Of a DNA stretch of 64,000 nt, positions 35,903-46,672 are shown piece after piece; position 1 is the first letter of the stretch; each line of letters opens with the position of its first letter. The stretch is from the NCBI GenBank assembly GCA_963819475.1, contig CAWFWE010000008.1, positions 310,001-374,000 on the forward strand, read 5' to 3'. This DNA is from DASUAS01 sp963819475 (GTDB lineage: Bacteria; Actinomycetota; Acidimicrobiia; IMCC26256; DASPTH01). A program made the position numbers and the translations under genes. The notes under the pieces were generated by a model. It did no database searches and had not been told where the DNA came from. It worked only from the letters and a program-made list of their open reading frames with translations.

Positions 35903-36262
35903 CTACTCCGGCGCGGGCTTGGCCGAGCGCCAGGGCAACCGGCCCTCGATCTCGACGTCGAGCGAGAAGCTGAGCACCGTCCGGATCAGCACGATCAGCG
36001 CCAGTGCGCCGACGTTCTCGATCGACGGGTCGACCGCGACCGTCCGGATGAGGTCGGCGGCGACGAGGATCTCGAGGCTGAGCAGGATGGTGCGTCCGAC
36101 GAAGCTGCGCAGCGCGCGGTAGATCGCCCGCTGCGGTTCCCGACGCAGGAACGCCAGGCCGGCCCGCACGAACCCGACCGTGAACCCGATCGCCAACACC
36201 GCGACGCCGACGGCCTCGAAGCCCTGGGCGATGTCGTCCATCGTCTGGTTGAAGTCGCTCAT
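35903..36262 (-). CDS. DUF1622 membrane protein
   Basis: A 119-residue protein with three hydrophobic segments (AVGVAVLAIGFTVGFVRAGL, then TILLSLEILVAADLIRT and NVGALALIVLIRTVLSFSL). LEILVAADLIRTVAVDPS is the family signature. Function unknown. Starts four bases after the end of the long LPG_TM/kinase-like gene, so probably co-translated with it. Confidence 0.82.
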   Translation of the reverse strand: MSDFNQTMDDIAQGFEAVGVAVLAIGFTVGFVRAGLAFLRREPQRAIYRALRSFVGRTILLSLEILVAADLIRTVAVDPSIENVGALALIVLIRTVLSFSLDVEIEGRLPWRSAKPAPE

Positions 36263-36266
36263 GCGC

Positions 36267-38690
36267 TCACAGGTAGTCGTCGTGCAGGAGGTCGTTGGTC
36301 GCCCACCAGCCCGGGATCGCGGGCAGGAAGCTGGCGACGAGCTGATCGGCGAGCACCGCCGCGACCGCGATCTCCGTGGGCACACCCACCGCCGCCAGCG
36401 CGCCCGACATCCCCACCGACGACACCGCGGTGTTGCCGCCGGGGATGGGCACCAGCGAAGCCAACGTCGAGATGATGATGTTCAGCGAGAGCAGCGTCCA
36501 GTAGTTGATCGAGCCACCGAACGCCTCGATGCACGCCCAGTACACCGCGGCGTACATGAGCGCGTTGATCGCGTTCCCGCCGAGCAGCAGCGCGACCCGG
36601 CGCGGGGAGCGCACCGCTTCCCAGAGCGTCGCGGCCGCCGCCTTGGTGGGCGGCACCACCACCTTCCGGAGCTTCGGGATGCCGAGGACGAGACCGACGA
36701 CGACCACGAGCACGACGACGACCAGGAGGACGAAGGTCAGGAGCTTCTGTGTGTCGATGGGTTCGACGTGGATCTTCGTCGGCGCGAGCAGGAGCGCGAC
36801 ACCGAGCAGCAGGACCTGGGCGACGATGTTGCCCACGTTGATCAGCAACCCGCCGGACGCGACCGCGGAGGCGAGGTCGACGCCCTGCTTCTGCAGGAAC
36901 CGGATCTGCGCCGCCATGCCGCCCACCGCGGGGACGGCCAGGTTCGAGAACGACATCGAGAGCTGCAGCTCGGCGGTCCGGATGAGCGGCAGGTTGATGG
37001 GCACCGTGCCCATGAGGGCAATGGCGGTGGCGAAGTTGGTGAGGAGCGAGATGATCATCGCCACGATCAGCCAGCCGATGTCGGCGCTCGTGATCGTGTC
37101 CCACAGCTCCTGCGGGCTGCCGACCTGGCTCAGCAGGGCGAAGATCGCGATGAGCGTGCCGATCGCCATCATGAGGTTGGTGCCGCTGACCCGGTGGAGC
37201 TCCTGGAGCGGGGGAAGCTCGGTATCGGTGGCGCTCGCCGCGGCCTCCCGGAGGTCGGCCACCTGCTTCGAGCGTTCCTTGCGGTGGCGTCGGTCGGTCC
37301 GCATCTCCCGGGTGAGCGCCGCGGGCTGCACGTACGGCAGGGCTTCGATGACCCCGTCGCCACCCAGGCCGGCGCGGGCGGCGGCGACCGCCCGGTCGTT
37401 GCCGACGATCAACGCGGTGCTCACGAGCAGCTCGGCGACGTCGGCGGCCCGCCGTCCGGTCGCCGCAGCGCCGGTCGCGAACTCGAAGCCGTCGATGCCG
37501 ATCGTGGCGCCGTCGACGACGACGTGGTTGGCGTTGAGCCGGCCGTGCGCGACCCGCGCCGCGTGCAGCGACGAGACCTGCTGCCACAGGTCGGCGAGCA
37601 TCGCGTCGGTGACGTCCGACGGCTCGACGTCGCACAGGTGTGTGCCTGGGAGGGGGCGGCTGGCGATGAGCGCAGCGCCCGGGCCGGCGGTGCCGGCCAC
37701 CACCACCGGCGGCACGGTGACGTCGGCGCGCTCGGCCAGGAGCAGCGCGTAGGCCTGCGCCTCGACGTCCTCGAGCCGGGTGATGTGCAGCGCGGGACCG
37801 CCGTCCTTGTACGCCAGCAAGCGCCAGAACTTCGACATGAGCTGCGCGTCGGCCTCGTCGCGACCGAGGACCCGCACCATGAGCTCGCCGGTCGCGTCGC
37901 GGGCCGACATCGCGGTCCCCGTGCTCGGTTGGTTCGACAGGAGGTGCACGTCGTCGGCCTTCACCCCGAGCTCGCCGAGCGTCGCCGCCACCTGCGCGGT
38001 CGTGGGTCGGCCGCCCGGCGACCCGAAGGCGAGGTGCACGAGCGCGGCGAGCGCCCAGCCGAGCGCGACCGCGGCGAGCGCGCCGTCGGGCAGCGTGGTA
38101 CCGAGGTAGAGCGACGCGATCGCGATGAGCAGCACGAGCAGCTCCCCCAGGCGCCGCACCGGGCGGGTCAGGTAGGGAGATGCGACCGAGATGACTGCGA
38201 CGATCACCGCGAGGCGGACGGCCGGGAACGCCGCCGAGTCGTTCCCGACCCGGGTGACGACGTCGAGCGTCTGCTTCAGGCTCGCGTTCTCCACCACGAT
38301 CGCGCCGATCGCCCGACCGAGCACCCACGCGAGCACACCACCGACGGCCATGTCGCGGGCGAGCCGCCACCGGCGGGCCACCAGCGCAGCCACGACGACC
38401 AGCCCGAGAGCCCAGAGCGCGCCGAGGTCGTAGAGCAACCGGAACAACGACTCCAACTGGTCCGGCAGGCCGTTCAGGGTGGTGAACAGGTTCTGCTCGA
38501 ACGCCCCCGGGTCGTCCTGGTGCCAGATGGCGAAGGCCAGGATGCCGACGCCGAGCACCAGGCGGATCCAGTCGCTGGTGCGGCGCCGGTACGGCTGCTC
38601 CGACGCCGGGCCGAACGAGTGCGCGCGCCACGCGGCCATGCGCGACGGGTGCGGAGCCTCGGCGGGCGGAGCCTCGGGCGCGACGGTCAT
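36267..38690 (-). CDS. LPG-synthase-type membrane protein fused to a kinase-like domain
   Basis: A 807-residue fusion. Residues about 40-220 hold several membrane helices. Residues about 230-440 resemble a protein-kinase/phosphotransferase fold: ELMVRVLGRDEADAQLM, then HGRLNANHVVVDGATIGIDG in place of the catalytic loop and DFG; key Asp residues are not in canonical positions, so it may be a pseudokinase. Residues about 500-800 are the LPG_synthase_TM domain (FSNLAVPAVGGMAAQIRFLQ, then LVPIPGGNTAVSSVGMSG). It probably handles a lipid in response to a bound signal. ATG 38690; starts the DUF1622 pair. Confidence 0.8.
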   Translation of the reverse strand: MTVAPEAPPAEAPHPSRMAAWRAHSFGPASEQPYRRRTSDWIRLVLGVGILAFAIWHQDDPGAFEQNLFTTLNGLPDQLESLFRLLYDLGALWALGLVVVAALVARRWRLARDMAVGGVLAWVLGRAIGAIVVENASLKQTLDVVTRVGNDSAAFPAVRLAVIVAVISVASPYLTRPVRRLGELLVLLIAIASLYLGTTLPDGALAAVALGWALAALVHLAFGSPGGRPTTAQVAATLGELGVKADDVHLLSNQPSTGTAMSARDATGELMVRVLGRDEADAQLMSKFWRLLAYKDGGPALHITRLEDVEAQAYALLLAERADVTVPPVVVAGTAGPGAALIASRPLPGTHLCDVEPSDVTDAMLADLWQQVSSLHAARVAHGRLNANHVVVDGATIGIDGFEFATGAAATGRRAADVAELLVSTALIVGNDRAVAAARAGLGGDGVIEALPYVQPAALTREMRTDRRHRKERSKQVADLREAAASATDTELPPLQELHRVSGTNLMMAIGTLIAIFALLSQVGSPQELWDTITSADIGWLIVAMIISLLTNFATAIALMGTVPINLPLIRTAELQLSMSFSNLAVPAVGGMAAQIRFLQKQGVDLASAVASGGLLINVGNIVAQVLLLGVALLLAPTKIHVEPIDTQKLLTFVLLVVVVLVVVVGLVLGIPKLRKVVVPPTKAAAATLWEAVRSPRRVALLLGGNAINALMYAAVYWACIEAFGGSINYWTLLSLNIIISTLASLVPIPGGNTAVSSVGMSGALAAVGVPTEIAVAAVLADQLVASFLPAIPGWWATNDLLHDDYL

Positions 38691-38741
38691 ACCCCGCGTA
38701 GCTTCGCAGACCGGCGCCGCGCAGTCAGGGAATGCGGCAGG

Positions 38742-39923
38742 TCAGCGTGGAAGGACGACGTCCGGGAGAGGATGCCGGTACAGCGTGGCCGCGTTCTCGC
38801 AGCACATCATCCGCAGCTCGTCGTCGGGGATGTGGCCCCACAGCTTCTCGATCACGAGCTGGGTGTCGGGCCAGGTGCCGTCGCCGTGCGGGAAGTCGGT
38901 CTCGACCATGACGTTCTCGACGCCGATGCGGTAGCGCGTGTCGATGGTCGACGGGTCGTCGAGCGTGCAGAACCAGAAGTTGCGCTGCAGCACGTCGGCG
39001 GGGCGCTCCTCCCACCCGGCGCCGTAGCCCGAGCGGTCGATGAGGTTGTCGAGCCGGTCGAGCAGCATCGCCACCCAGCCGATGCCGCCCTCGCTCATCG
39101 CGATCTTGAGCGTCGGATGCTTCACCGGGTACTCCGACCACAGCCACTCCGCAGCCGCGTGCAGCGAGAGCTGCCCGAAGAGCGTGGCGCCGATCTGCAG
39201 CCCGGGTGCCTCGGGCGGCCCCATCACCGAGCCCGAGCTGCCGACGTGCAGCGACACGACGGTGTCGGTGTCGACGCAGGCCTGGATGATCGGGTCCCAG
39301 TGGTCGCGCTGCCACAGGTCGGGCAACCCGATCGCGTGCGGTCGCTCGGGCATGGAGATGCCGGTGAAGCCGCGCTCGGCGTTGCGGTGGATCTCTGCCA
39401 CCGCGGCGTCGGGGTCGCTGAGGAACGCGATGCCGAGCGGGATGACGCGCGTGGGGTGCGCGAGGTACCACTCCTCGTAGAGCCAGTCGTTCCACGCGCG
39501 GATGCACGCCTGGCCCAGCTCGGGGTCCTCGGCGTTGAAGAAGACGCGGCCGCAGAACCCGGTGACCATCGACGGGAAGTTCACCGCCGCCCACACGCCG
39601 TTGATGTCCATGTCGCGCACGCGGGCGTCGACGTCGTAACAGCTCGGCCGCATCTGGTCGAAGCGGAACGGCTCCTTCTTCTGGGTGGGTCGGCGGCCGG
39701 CGATCGCGTTCATCCCGACCTGGGTGAACTTCTGGTCCTCGAACTCCCAGATCTGGAGACCCTCGCGATCCGCGACTCGAGGCGCGCGGTCCTGGAGGTG
39801 CTTCGGGAGCCGACCCTCGAAGGTGTGCGGCGGCTCGACGACGTGGTCGTCGACCGAGATCACCGTGTACTTCACTTCCCTCGGGAGCGGTTCGGGAAGG
39901 AACAGGTCCTCGGTCTCGCTCAT
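38742..39923 (-). CDS. amidohydrolase family protein
   Basis: A 393-residue amidohydrolase-2 protein. The N-terminal metal motif is ISVDDHVVEPP, and then MSEGGIGWVAMLLDRLDNLI and VMVETDFPHGDGTWP, with the Asp and His as metal ligands, are classic. Such proteins lie with LLM and SDR genes in many actinobacteria. A good SD (AAGGGGG) precedes ATG 39923. Fourth gene of the minus operon starting at 42288. Confidence 0.9.
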   Translation of the reverse strand: MSETEDLFLPEPLPREVKYTVISVDDHVVEPPHTFEGRLPKHLQDRAPRVADREGLQIWEFEDQKFTQVGMNAIAGRRPTQKKEPFRFDQMRPSCYDVDARVRDMDINGVWAAVNFPSMVTGFCGRVFFNAEDPELGQACIRAWNDWLYEEWYLAHPTRVIPLGIAFLSDPDAAVAEIHRNAERGFTGISMPERPHAIGLPDLWQRDHWDPIIQACVDTDTVVSLHVGSSGSVMGPPEAPGLQIGATLFGQLSLHAAAEWLWSEYPVKHPTLKIAMSEGGIGWVAMLLDRLDNLIDRSGYGAGWEERPADVLQRNFWFCTLDDPSTIDTRYRIGVENVMVETDFPHGDGTWPDTQLVIEKLWGHIPDDELRMMCCENAATLYRHPLPDVVLPR

Positions 39924-39948
39924 GTGCAGCTACCCCCTTGACTTGGTC

Positions 39949-40404
39949 CTAGACGTACTGCCAGCGCCGCTCCGGTGCGGGCCCGCTCGTGCGCTCGATG
40001 CACTGGACGTCGAACCAGATCGGCAACAGGTACTTCACGTAGAAGGCGTGTGTGGTCACTGTAGGTGAGACGAGGTCGTCGTAGATCTTGAGCCGCATGC
40101 GGTCGTCCTTCTCGGCGAAGCGCTGGCACTCGTCCCGCACCGCGTCGACCTCCTCCCGCGTCTCCATCAGGAGGCCGAGGTGGTCGTAGCCCGGCGACGA
40201 GATCGGCTCCTTGCCCTCGGCCAGGAGGATGAACTGGCCGTCGTCGGGCAGGAGCAGGTGGCAGAGCTTGCCCACGACCTCGGTGTCGAGCGAGCGCCAG
40301 CCGAGCACGTCGCAGTAGAAGGAGTCGACCTCGTCGCGGAACTGCTGCGTGAGCGTTCCCTCCGCGAACGAGAGCTCCATGTGGTTGAAGCGCATGTTGG
40401 CCAT
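39949..40404 (-). CDS. VOC family (glyoxalase-like) protein
   Basis: A 151-residue single or paired beta-alpha-beta-beta-beta protein: NHMELSFAEGTLT and VDSFYCDVLGWRSL, then HLLLPDDGQFILLAE and GYDHLGLLMETREEVDAV. Histidine and glutamate positions resemble a metal site. Could be a dioxygenase or isomerase. The SD GGGAGG precedes ATG 40404. It lies between the SDR (13 nt) and the amidohydrolase. Confidence 0.83.
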   Translation of the reverse strand: MANMRFNHMELSFAEGTLTQQFRDEVDSFYCDVLGWRSLDTEVVGKLCHLLLPDDGQFILLAEGKEPISSPGYDHLGLLMETREEVDAVRDECQRFAEKDDRMRLKIYDDLVSPTVTTHAFYVKYLLPIWFDVQCIERTSGPAPERRWQYV

Positions 40405-40417
40405 GACGACCTCCCGG

Positions 40418-41176
40418 TCAGCCGATTCCCATCAGGTCAGAGAGCCCGGTGCGGGTACCGGCGAGGTACCCGCCGTCGACGGGCAGGGCCACGCCGGTCA
40501 CGAACGATGCGTCATCGGACGCGAGGAACAGCGCGGCGGCGGCGATCTCGTCGGGACGACCGAACCGACCCAGCATGTGGTCGTCGCGGTATTGATCACG
40601 GAACTGGGCCATGTGGTCGCTGCCCATGACGGCGCGGAACATGGGCGTGTCGATGAAGCCGGGGCAGATCGCGTTCACGCGGATGCCGGCGCGCCCGTAG
40701 TCGATGGCCATGTTCTTGGTGAGCATCACCACGCCCGCCTTCGACGCGTTGTACGAGCTGCCACCCTCGGTGCCCTGGAGGCCCTCGACGCTGGCGATGT
40801 TGATGATGCTGCCCGACCTCTGTTCGAGCATCGGTCGCAACGCGTGCTTGTTGACGAGGAACGTGCCCTTGAGGTTCACCTCGAGCACGCGGTCCCACTC
40901 GGCGGCGTCGACCAGGTGCACCGGACCACCGCCGGCGACGCCCGCGTAGTTGACCACGACGTCGAGCCGGCCGTGCTCGGCGACGATCGCGTCGACGAGC
41001 GCGGCGATCGCCGCTTCGTCGCGCACGTCGAGCGCGCGCACGCCGTCGGCCGCGGCGACGTCGGCGCCCACCACGACCGCGCCCTCCTTGGCGAAGCGGT
41101 CGGCGGTGGCGAGGCCGAGCCCCGACGCCGCGCCGGTGACCAGCGCGACCTTCCCGTCGATCCGGCCGCCTGTCAC
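40418..41176 (-). CDS. SDR family oxidoreductase
   Basis: A 252-residue classical SDR with TGAASGLGLA near residue 15, Ser in INIASVEG and YNASK. NYAG replaces NNAG. The GTG start at 41176 overlaps the LLM stop (GTGA). It ends with FVTGVALPVDGGYLAG. It probably oxidises the product of the LLM enzyme. Confidence 0.9.
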   Translation of the reverse strand: MTGGRIDGKVALVTGAASGLGLATADRFAKEGAVVVGADVAAADGVRALDVRDEAAIAALVDAIVAEHGRLDVVVNYAGVAGGGPVHLVDAAEWDRVLEVNLKGTFLVNKHALRPMLEQRSGSIINIASVEGLQGTEGGSSYNASKAGVVMLTKNMAIDYGRAGIRVNAICPGFIDTPMFRAVMGSDHMAQFRDQYRDDHMLGRFGRPDEIAAAALFLASDDASFVTGVALPVDGGYLAGTRTGLSDLMGIG

Positions 41177-42288
41177 TCGAACTCCGGCAGCACGTGCTTG
41201 CCCATCAGCTCGATGGTCTGCATGACCTTCTCGTGCGGGATCTTGTACGGGTTCACCAGGCACAGGAGCAGGTCGCACCCGACCGCTTCGTAGCGCTTGG
41301 CGGCGGCGATGCACGCGTCGGGGTCGCCCATCACCGCGGAGCCGGAGTCGCGCAGGTAGTCGATGGTGAGCTGACCCATCGCGCCCTCACGCTTGTGCTT
41401 CAGCGCCTCGCCCGTGTACTGGTACGTGCCGAGCTGGCCGCCGGTGATGCCGCGCTCCTCCTGCCACTCGGCGACCGACGCGATGAGGCCGCCGCCGTAC
41501 TTCGGGTACCACTCGAACGACTCGCGCGCGACCTCGGTGGCTTCTTCGTTGGTGGGTGCGCAGAGGACCATGGTGAAGGTGGCCGCGGTGTCGTTGAGGA
41601 ATTTGCCCGCCGGCCGTTCGCACGCGGCGAGACCCTTGCGGTACATGGCGATGTTCTCGGCCAGCTGCTCGGGCGGCAGGCCGACGGTGAACGAGCAGAG
41701 CCCGATGCCGCGCTGGCCGATCTCCTCGTGGCCGGGGAGGCTGCTGGTGGCGCCGAAGATCGGTGGGTGCGGCTGCTGCAGCGGCTTCGGCAGCACCCGG
41801 CGCGGCGCGCCCATCTGCCAGTACTCGCCCTGCGCCTGGTACTCGTCCTCGGTCCACGCGCCGACGATGTGGCCCAGCGCCTCACGCCACATGAGGCGCG
41901 TCTCGTCGGGATCGACGTCGAAGCCCTCCAGCTCGGCGCGCGTCGACGAGCGTCCGGTCCCGAAGTCGACCCGGCCGTCGGAGACGAGGTCGAGCACCGC
42001 CACCGACTCCGCGGTGCGGATCGGGTGGTTGTACGGCTTCGGGAGGAGGCGCACGCCGTACCCGATGCGGATGTTCTTGGTGAGGGCCGCGACCGCGCCG
42101 TAGAGGACCTCGGGGTTGGAGCAGTGCGAGTACTCCTCGAGGAAGTGGTGCTCCACGGTCCAGAAGGCGTGGAAGCCCATCTGGTCACCGAGCACCGCCT
42201 GCTCGATGGTGTCCTTGTACGCCTGGTGCTCCTTGCCGGGCGTCCACGGCCGGGCGACCGGGATCTCGTAGAAGAGCGCGAACTTCAC
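41173..42288 (-). CDS. LLM class flavin-dependent oxidoreductase
   Basis: A 371-residue luciferase-like monooxygenase: FWTVEHHFLEEYSHCSNPEV, then LVSDGRVDFGTGRSS, are typical. A family member of this length is usually an F420- or FMN-dependent oxidoreductase. The start is a GTG at 42288 with SD GGAGG nine bases upstream. First gene of the operon; a palindromic site lies just above it (42310-42329). Confidence 0.92.
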   Translation of the reverse strand: MKFALFYEIPVARPWTPGKEHQAYKDTIEQAVLGDQMGFHAFWTVEHHFLEEYSHCSNPEVLYGAVAALTKNIRIGYGVRLLPKPYNHPIRTAESVAVLDLVSDGRVDFGTGRSSTRAELEGFDVDPDETRLMWREALGHIVGAWTEDEYQAQGEYWQMGAPRRVLPKPLQQPHPPIFGATSSLPGHEEIGQRGIGLCSFTVGLPPEQLAENIAMYRKGLAACERPAGKFLNDTAATFTMVLCAPTNEEATEVARESFEWYPKYGGGLIASVAEWQEERGITGGQLGTYQYTGEALKHKREGAMGQLTIDYLRDSGSAVMGDPDACIAAAKRYEAVGCDLLLCLVNPYKIPHEKVMQTIELMGKHVLPEFE

Positions 42289-42309
42289 GGGGCGGACCTC
42301 CGGGCCGGT

Positions 42310-42329
42310 GTTAAGGACCGGACATTAAC
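42310..42329. promoter_or_regulatory. imperfect 20-bp palindrome, operator candidate
   Basis: GTTAAGGACCGGACATTAAC: arms GTTAA and TTAAC, and 16 of 20 positions match its reverse complement. It lies 21-41 bases upstream of the LLM start codon, in the promoter region shared with a plus-orientation convergent neighbour. AT-rich ends in a GC-rich genome make it stand out. Resembles TetR-family operators. Confidence 0.5.
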
Positions 42330-42350
42330 GCGCCCGGGGTCCGGGCGAAG

Positions 42351-43607
42351 TCAGGTGAACCGGGGCCGGCGGGGCATGCCGCTGTCGCCGTCGGTCGTCG
42401 CGGTGGCGAGCACCTGGTGCACCTGGTTGTCGTCGTGCTCGAAGCCCACCGCGGCGGCCGCCATGTAGAGCCGCCAGACGCGCGCGCGGCCGGGACCGAT
42501 CTCCGCCACCGCGTCGTCCCAGTGGTCCTCGAGGTTGCGGACCCAGCACCGCAGCGTGAGCGCGTAGTGCTCGCGCAGGCTCTCCATGTGCCGGGCCTCG
42601 AACCCGGCGCGCTGGATGGCGGAGACCACGCTGCCGATCTCGTGCAGCTCACCGTCCGGGAAGACGTAGCGCTCGGTGAAGCTGCGACCCAGCCTCGACG
42701 GCGCCCACCGGTGGTGATGCATCTTCCCGGCGTGATGGGGACGGCTGATGCCGTGGTTGAGGAGACGTCCCTGCGGCCGCAACAGCGCGCGGCAGCGGGT
42801 GAAGTACGCGTCGAGCTCCGACAGGCCCACGTGCTCGAACATGCCGATCGAGCTGATGGCGTCGTACGGCCCGTCGTCGACGTCGCGGAAGTCGGCGAAG
42901 CGCACCTCGACGCGGTCACCCAGGCCGTACTCGGCGGCCCGCTTGCGCGCCAGCTCCGCCTGCGGACGGGAGAGGGTGACGCCCACCGCCTGCACGCCGT
43001 GGTGCTCGGCCGCGTGCAGGAGCATGCCGCCCCACCCGCAGCCGACGTCGAGGAGGCGCATGCCGGGCTGGAGGTCGAGCTTGTGGCAGATGAGCTCGTG
43101 CTTGTTCGCCTGGGCATCCTCCAAGGTGGTGGTGTCGTCGTCCCACACCGCGCAGGAGTAGGTGAGCGACGGCCCGAGGACCATCCGGTAGAAGTCGTTG
43201 GAGACGTCGTAGTGGTGCGCGATGGCGGCGGCGTCACGCTGGCGCGAGTGACGCCGGCCGTGCATCCGCGCCTCCTCGGGCGGGGGCGGGAGCGGCTTCA
43301 GGCCCTTCCACCCCACGAGCTTGGCGGCCGCCGCGACCTGTCGGGGGCCGAGCCGCAGCTCCTCGATGTAGTTGGCGACGGCCATCACGTCGAAGATGTC
43401 GCCGTCGACCTCGAGCTCACCGGCGACGTAGGCGCGCCCGAACCCGAGCTCGTCGGGGGCGGTGACGATGCGGCGGAGCGCGTCCGGGGAGCGCACCACG
43501 ATGGTCGTGCGGGCATCGGACGGCCCGCAACGCGACCCGTCGTAGGCCCGGAACGCGACCGGCACGTCGTCGCCGAGCACATCGGTCAGGAGATCCGCAA
43601 CGCTCAT
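42351..43607 (-). CDS. cyclopropane-fatty-acyl-phospholipid synthase family methyltransferase
   Basis: A 418-residue SAM-dependent enzyme. HHYDVSNDFYRMVLGPSLTY near 131-150 and SAM loop LLDVGCGWGG at 185-194 are the CFA synthase hallmarks, as is FEHVGLSELDAYFTRCRALL. It would add a methylene or methyl group to an unsaturated phospholipid acyl chain. Length and motifs fit a complete enzyme, unlike the shorter protein at 8705. ATG 43607. Sixty-two bases from the LLM operon, on the same strand upstream. Confidence 0.92.
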   Translation of the reverse strand: MSVADLLTDVLGDDVPVAFRAYDGSRCGPSDARTTIVVRSPDALRRIVTAPDELGFGRAYVAGELEVDGDIFDVMAVANYIEELRLGPRQVAAAAKLVGWKGLKPLPPPPEEARMHGRRHSRQRDAAAIAHHYDVSNDFYRMVLGPSLTYSCAVWDDDTTTLEDAQANKHELICHKLDLQPGMRLLDVGCGWGGMLLHAAEHHGVQAVGVTLSRPQAELARKRAAEYGLGDRVEVRFADFRDVDDGPYDAISSIGMFEHVGLSELDAYFTRCRALLRPQGRLLNHGISRPHHAGKMHHHRWAPSRLGRSFTERYVFPDGELHEIGSVVSAIQRAGFEARHMESLREHYALTLRCWVRNLEDHWDDAVAEIGPGRARVWRLYMAAAAVGFEHDDNQVHQVLATATTDGDSGMPRRPRFT

Positions 43608-43743
43608 GGTCACCCGCTCTCGTCGGGCGCGCCCCATGGAGGGCATCCGCGCCATTGCCGTGCGGGATACCCGCCCGGCAGCTCCTCCGCACACAGTTCG
43701 GGCAGAGAGGATTGCAGACGCGGGCGCCGTGCGCACGCGGTGG
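43608..43743. other. intergenic spacer, no feature seen
   Basis: These 136 bases separate the CFA synthase start from the hemolysin III stop; I found no strong hairpin or coding frame. Confidence 0.4.
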
Positions 43744-44397
43744 TCAGGCGCGGACGAGCATCGCCACCAGGGTGAAGTGGCAGGCCGCGGCGGCGACGGT
43801 CATCGCGTGCCACACCTCGTGGTACCCGAACACCAGCGGCCGCGGGTTGGGGCGCTGCAGGCGCAGCCCGATCGCCCCCAGGGTGTAGAGGATCCCGCCG
43901 GCGAAGAGCAGGACGAGCTCACGGGTGTCGAGCGACCGCACGACCGCCGGGAGCGCGATCACCACGATCCAGCCCATGCCGATGTAGAGGTACCCGCCGG
44001 CCCGGTGCAGCGCCCCGAATCGGGCCACGGCGAGCGTCACGCCGACCACCGCCACGGTCCAGACGACCGCCAGCAACGAGATGCCCCACGCCGGTTGCAG
44101 CGCGAGGAGCGTGATCGGCGTGTAGGACCCCGCGATGAGGACGAAGATCATCGCGTGGTCCATGCGCTGCAGGCGCGCCCGCGCCCGCGGCGCCCAGTTG
44201 CCGGTGTGGTACGTGGCGCTGGTGCCGAACAGGCCGGCGAGCGACAGGGCGAAGAGCGCGGCGGCGACGTGGGCCGACACGCCCTGGCTCCAGAGCACGA
44301 GTGCGACCCCGGCCGGGATCGACACCACGAAGGCGGCCAGGTGGATCCGGCCCCGCCACCGCGGCTTGGACGCGGACGCGTCGGGCTCGATCGGCAT
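43744..44397 (-). CDS. hemolysin III / PAQR family membrane protein
   Basis: A 217-residue seven-helix protein: SATYHTGNW, MDHAMIFVLIAGSYTPITLL and GYHEVWHAMTVAAAACHF carry the conserved His/Ser residues of the family zinc site. Function in bacteria is unclear; it acts in the membrane. Start ATG 44397, not the GTG three bases before, because TAGCCT stands six bases before the ATG. Confidence 0.92.
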   Translation of the reverse strand: MPIEPDASASKPRWRGRIHLAAFVVSIPAGVALVLWSQGVSAHVAAALFALSLAGLFGTSATYHTGNWAPRARARLQRMDHAMIFVLIAGSYTPITLLALQPAWGISLLAVVWTVAVVGVTLAVARFGALHRAGGYLYIGMGWIVVIALPAVVRSLDTRELVLLFAGGILYTLGAIGLRLQRPNPRPLVFGYHEVWHAMTVAAAACHFTLVAMLVRA

Positions 44398-44403
44398 CAC
44401 GTC

Positions 44404-44409
44404 AGGCTA
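44404..44409 (-). promoter_or_regulatory. -10 box of leaderless hemolysin III promoter
   Basis: On the minus strand TAGCCT is followed by six bases and the ATG at 44397. Confidence 0.5.
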
Positions 44410-44481
44410 GGGGCCCGGGGGAGGGTGCCCGCGCGCGCGACAATGGTGCCTCCCCGTCCGCAATTCCCCTGGAGCTCCCCC

Positions 44482-46089
<1,608 letters not shown>

Positions 46090-46124
46090 GTTTCCTGCCC
46101 GGGACGACCGGGTAGCTGCGGCGG

Positions 46125-46631
46125 GTGACCGACAACGGCGCCACCAGCGCGTTCGAGTGCATCACCGACGACCTCGAGTACCCGATGTTCGTCGTGGCCG
46201 CGGCGGCCGACGACGACGCGGACGCATGCCTCGTGGGCTTCACCACGCAGTGCAGCATCGAGCCGCCGCGCTTCGCCGCGTTCCTCTCGAAGTCGAACCG
46301 GACCTATGAGATCGCGACGCGGGCCACCGTCCTCGTGGTGCACCGGATCCGCCCCGACCAGCACGAGCTCGCCGAGCACTTCGGCGGCACCAGCGAGAAG
46401 GACGACCCCGCCAAGCTCGCCGAATGGCCGTGGCGCCCCGGACCGGGCGGTGTGCCGGTGATCGAGGAGTGCGACTGGTTCGCGGGCACCATCGAGGCGC
46501 GCCTCGATGCCGGTGACCACGTGGCGTTCGTGCTCGCGCCCTTCGACGGCCGGTGCCGGGGTGACGGCCAGCTTGGTTCCCAGGAGGTGCTCGACATCGA
46601 TGCCGGGCAGCCGCCGGGCGAGCCCGACTGA
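46125..46631 (+). CDS. flavin reductase-like domain protein
   Basis: A 168-residue FMN-binding split-barrel protein. Core sequence MFVVAAAADDDADACLVGFT and TQCSIEPPRFAAFLSKSNRT matches flavin reductase-like proteins that bind FMN and transfer hydride to flavin or F420. It may supply reduced flavin to nearby LLM enzymes. GTG start, with TAGCTG six bases upstream. Confidence 0.85.
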   Translation: MTDNGATSAFECITDDLEYPMFVVAAAADDDADACLVGFTTQCSIEPPRFAAFLSKSNRTYEIATRATVLVVHRIRPDQHELAEHFGGTSEKDDPAKLAEWPWRPGPGGVPVIEECDWFAGTIEARLDAGDHVAFVLAPFDGRCRGDGQLGSQEVLDIDAGQPPGEPD

Positions 46632-46658
46632 CCCGGGGAGGTGCGCCAGCCCCTCGGT

Positions 46659-46664
46659 TACGTT
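46659..46664 (+). promoter_or_regulatory. -10 box for acyl-CoA synthetase, near-leaderless
   Basis: TACGTT sits eight bases before ATG 46673, giving a very short or absent leader. Confidence 0.4.
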
Positions 46665-46672
46665 GTGGCGCC

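Noticed and set aside
36180..39941. A plus-strand open frame of over 1200 codons
   Set aside because: It is low-complexity Arg/Val/Asp/Gly sequence opposite the LPG_TM fusion and amidohydrolase genes.
44443..44481. Upstream ATG start for the ABC-F gene
   Set aside because: It adds MVPPRPQFPWSSP without family similarity and has no ribosome site or leaderless box.
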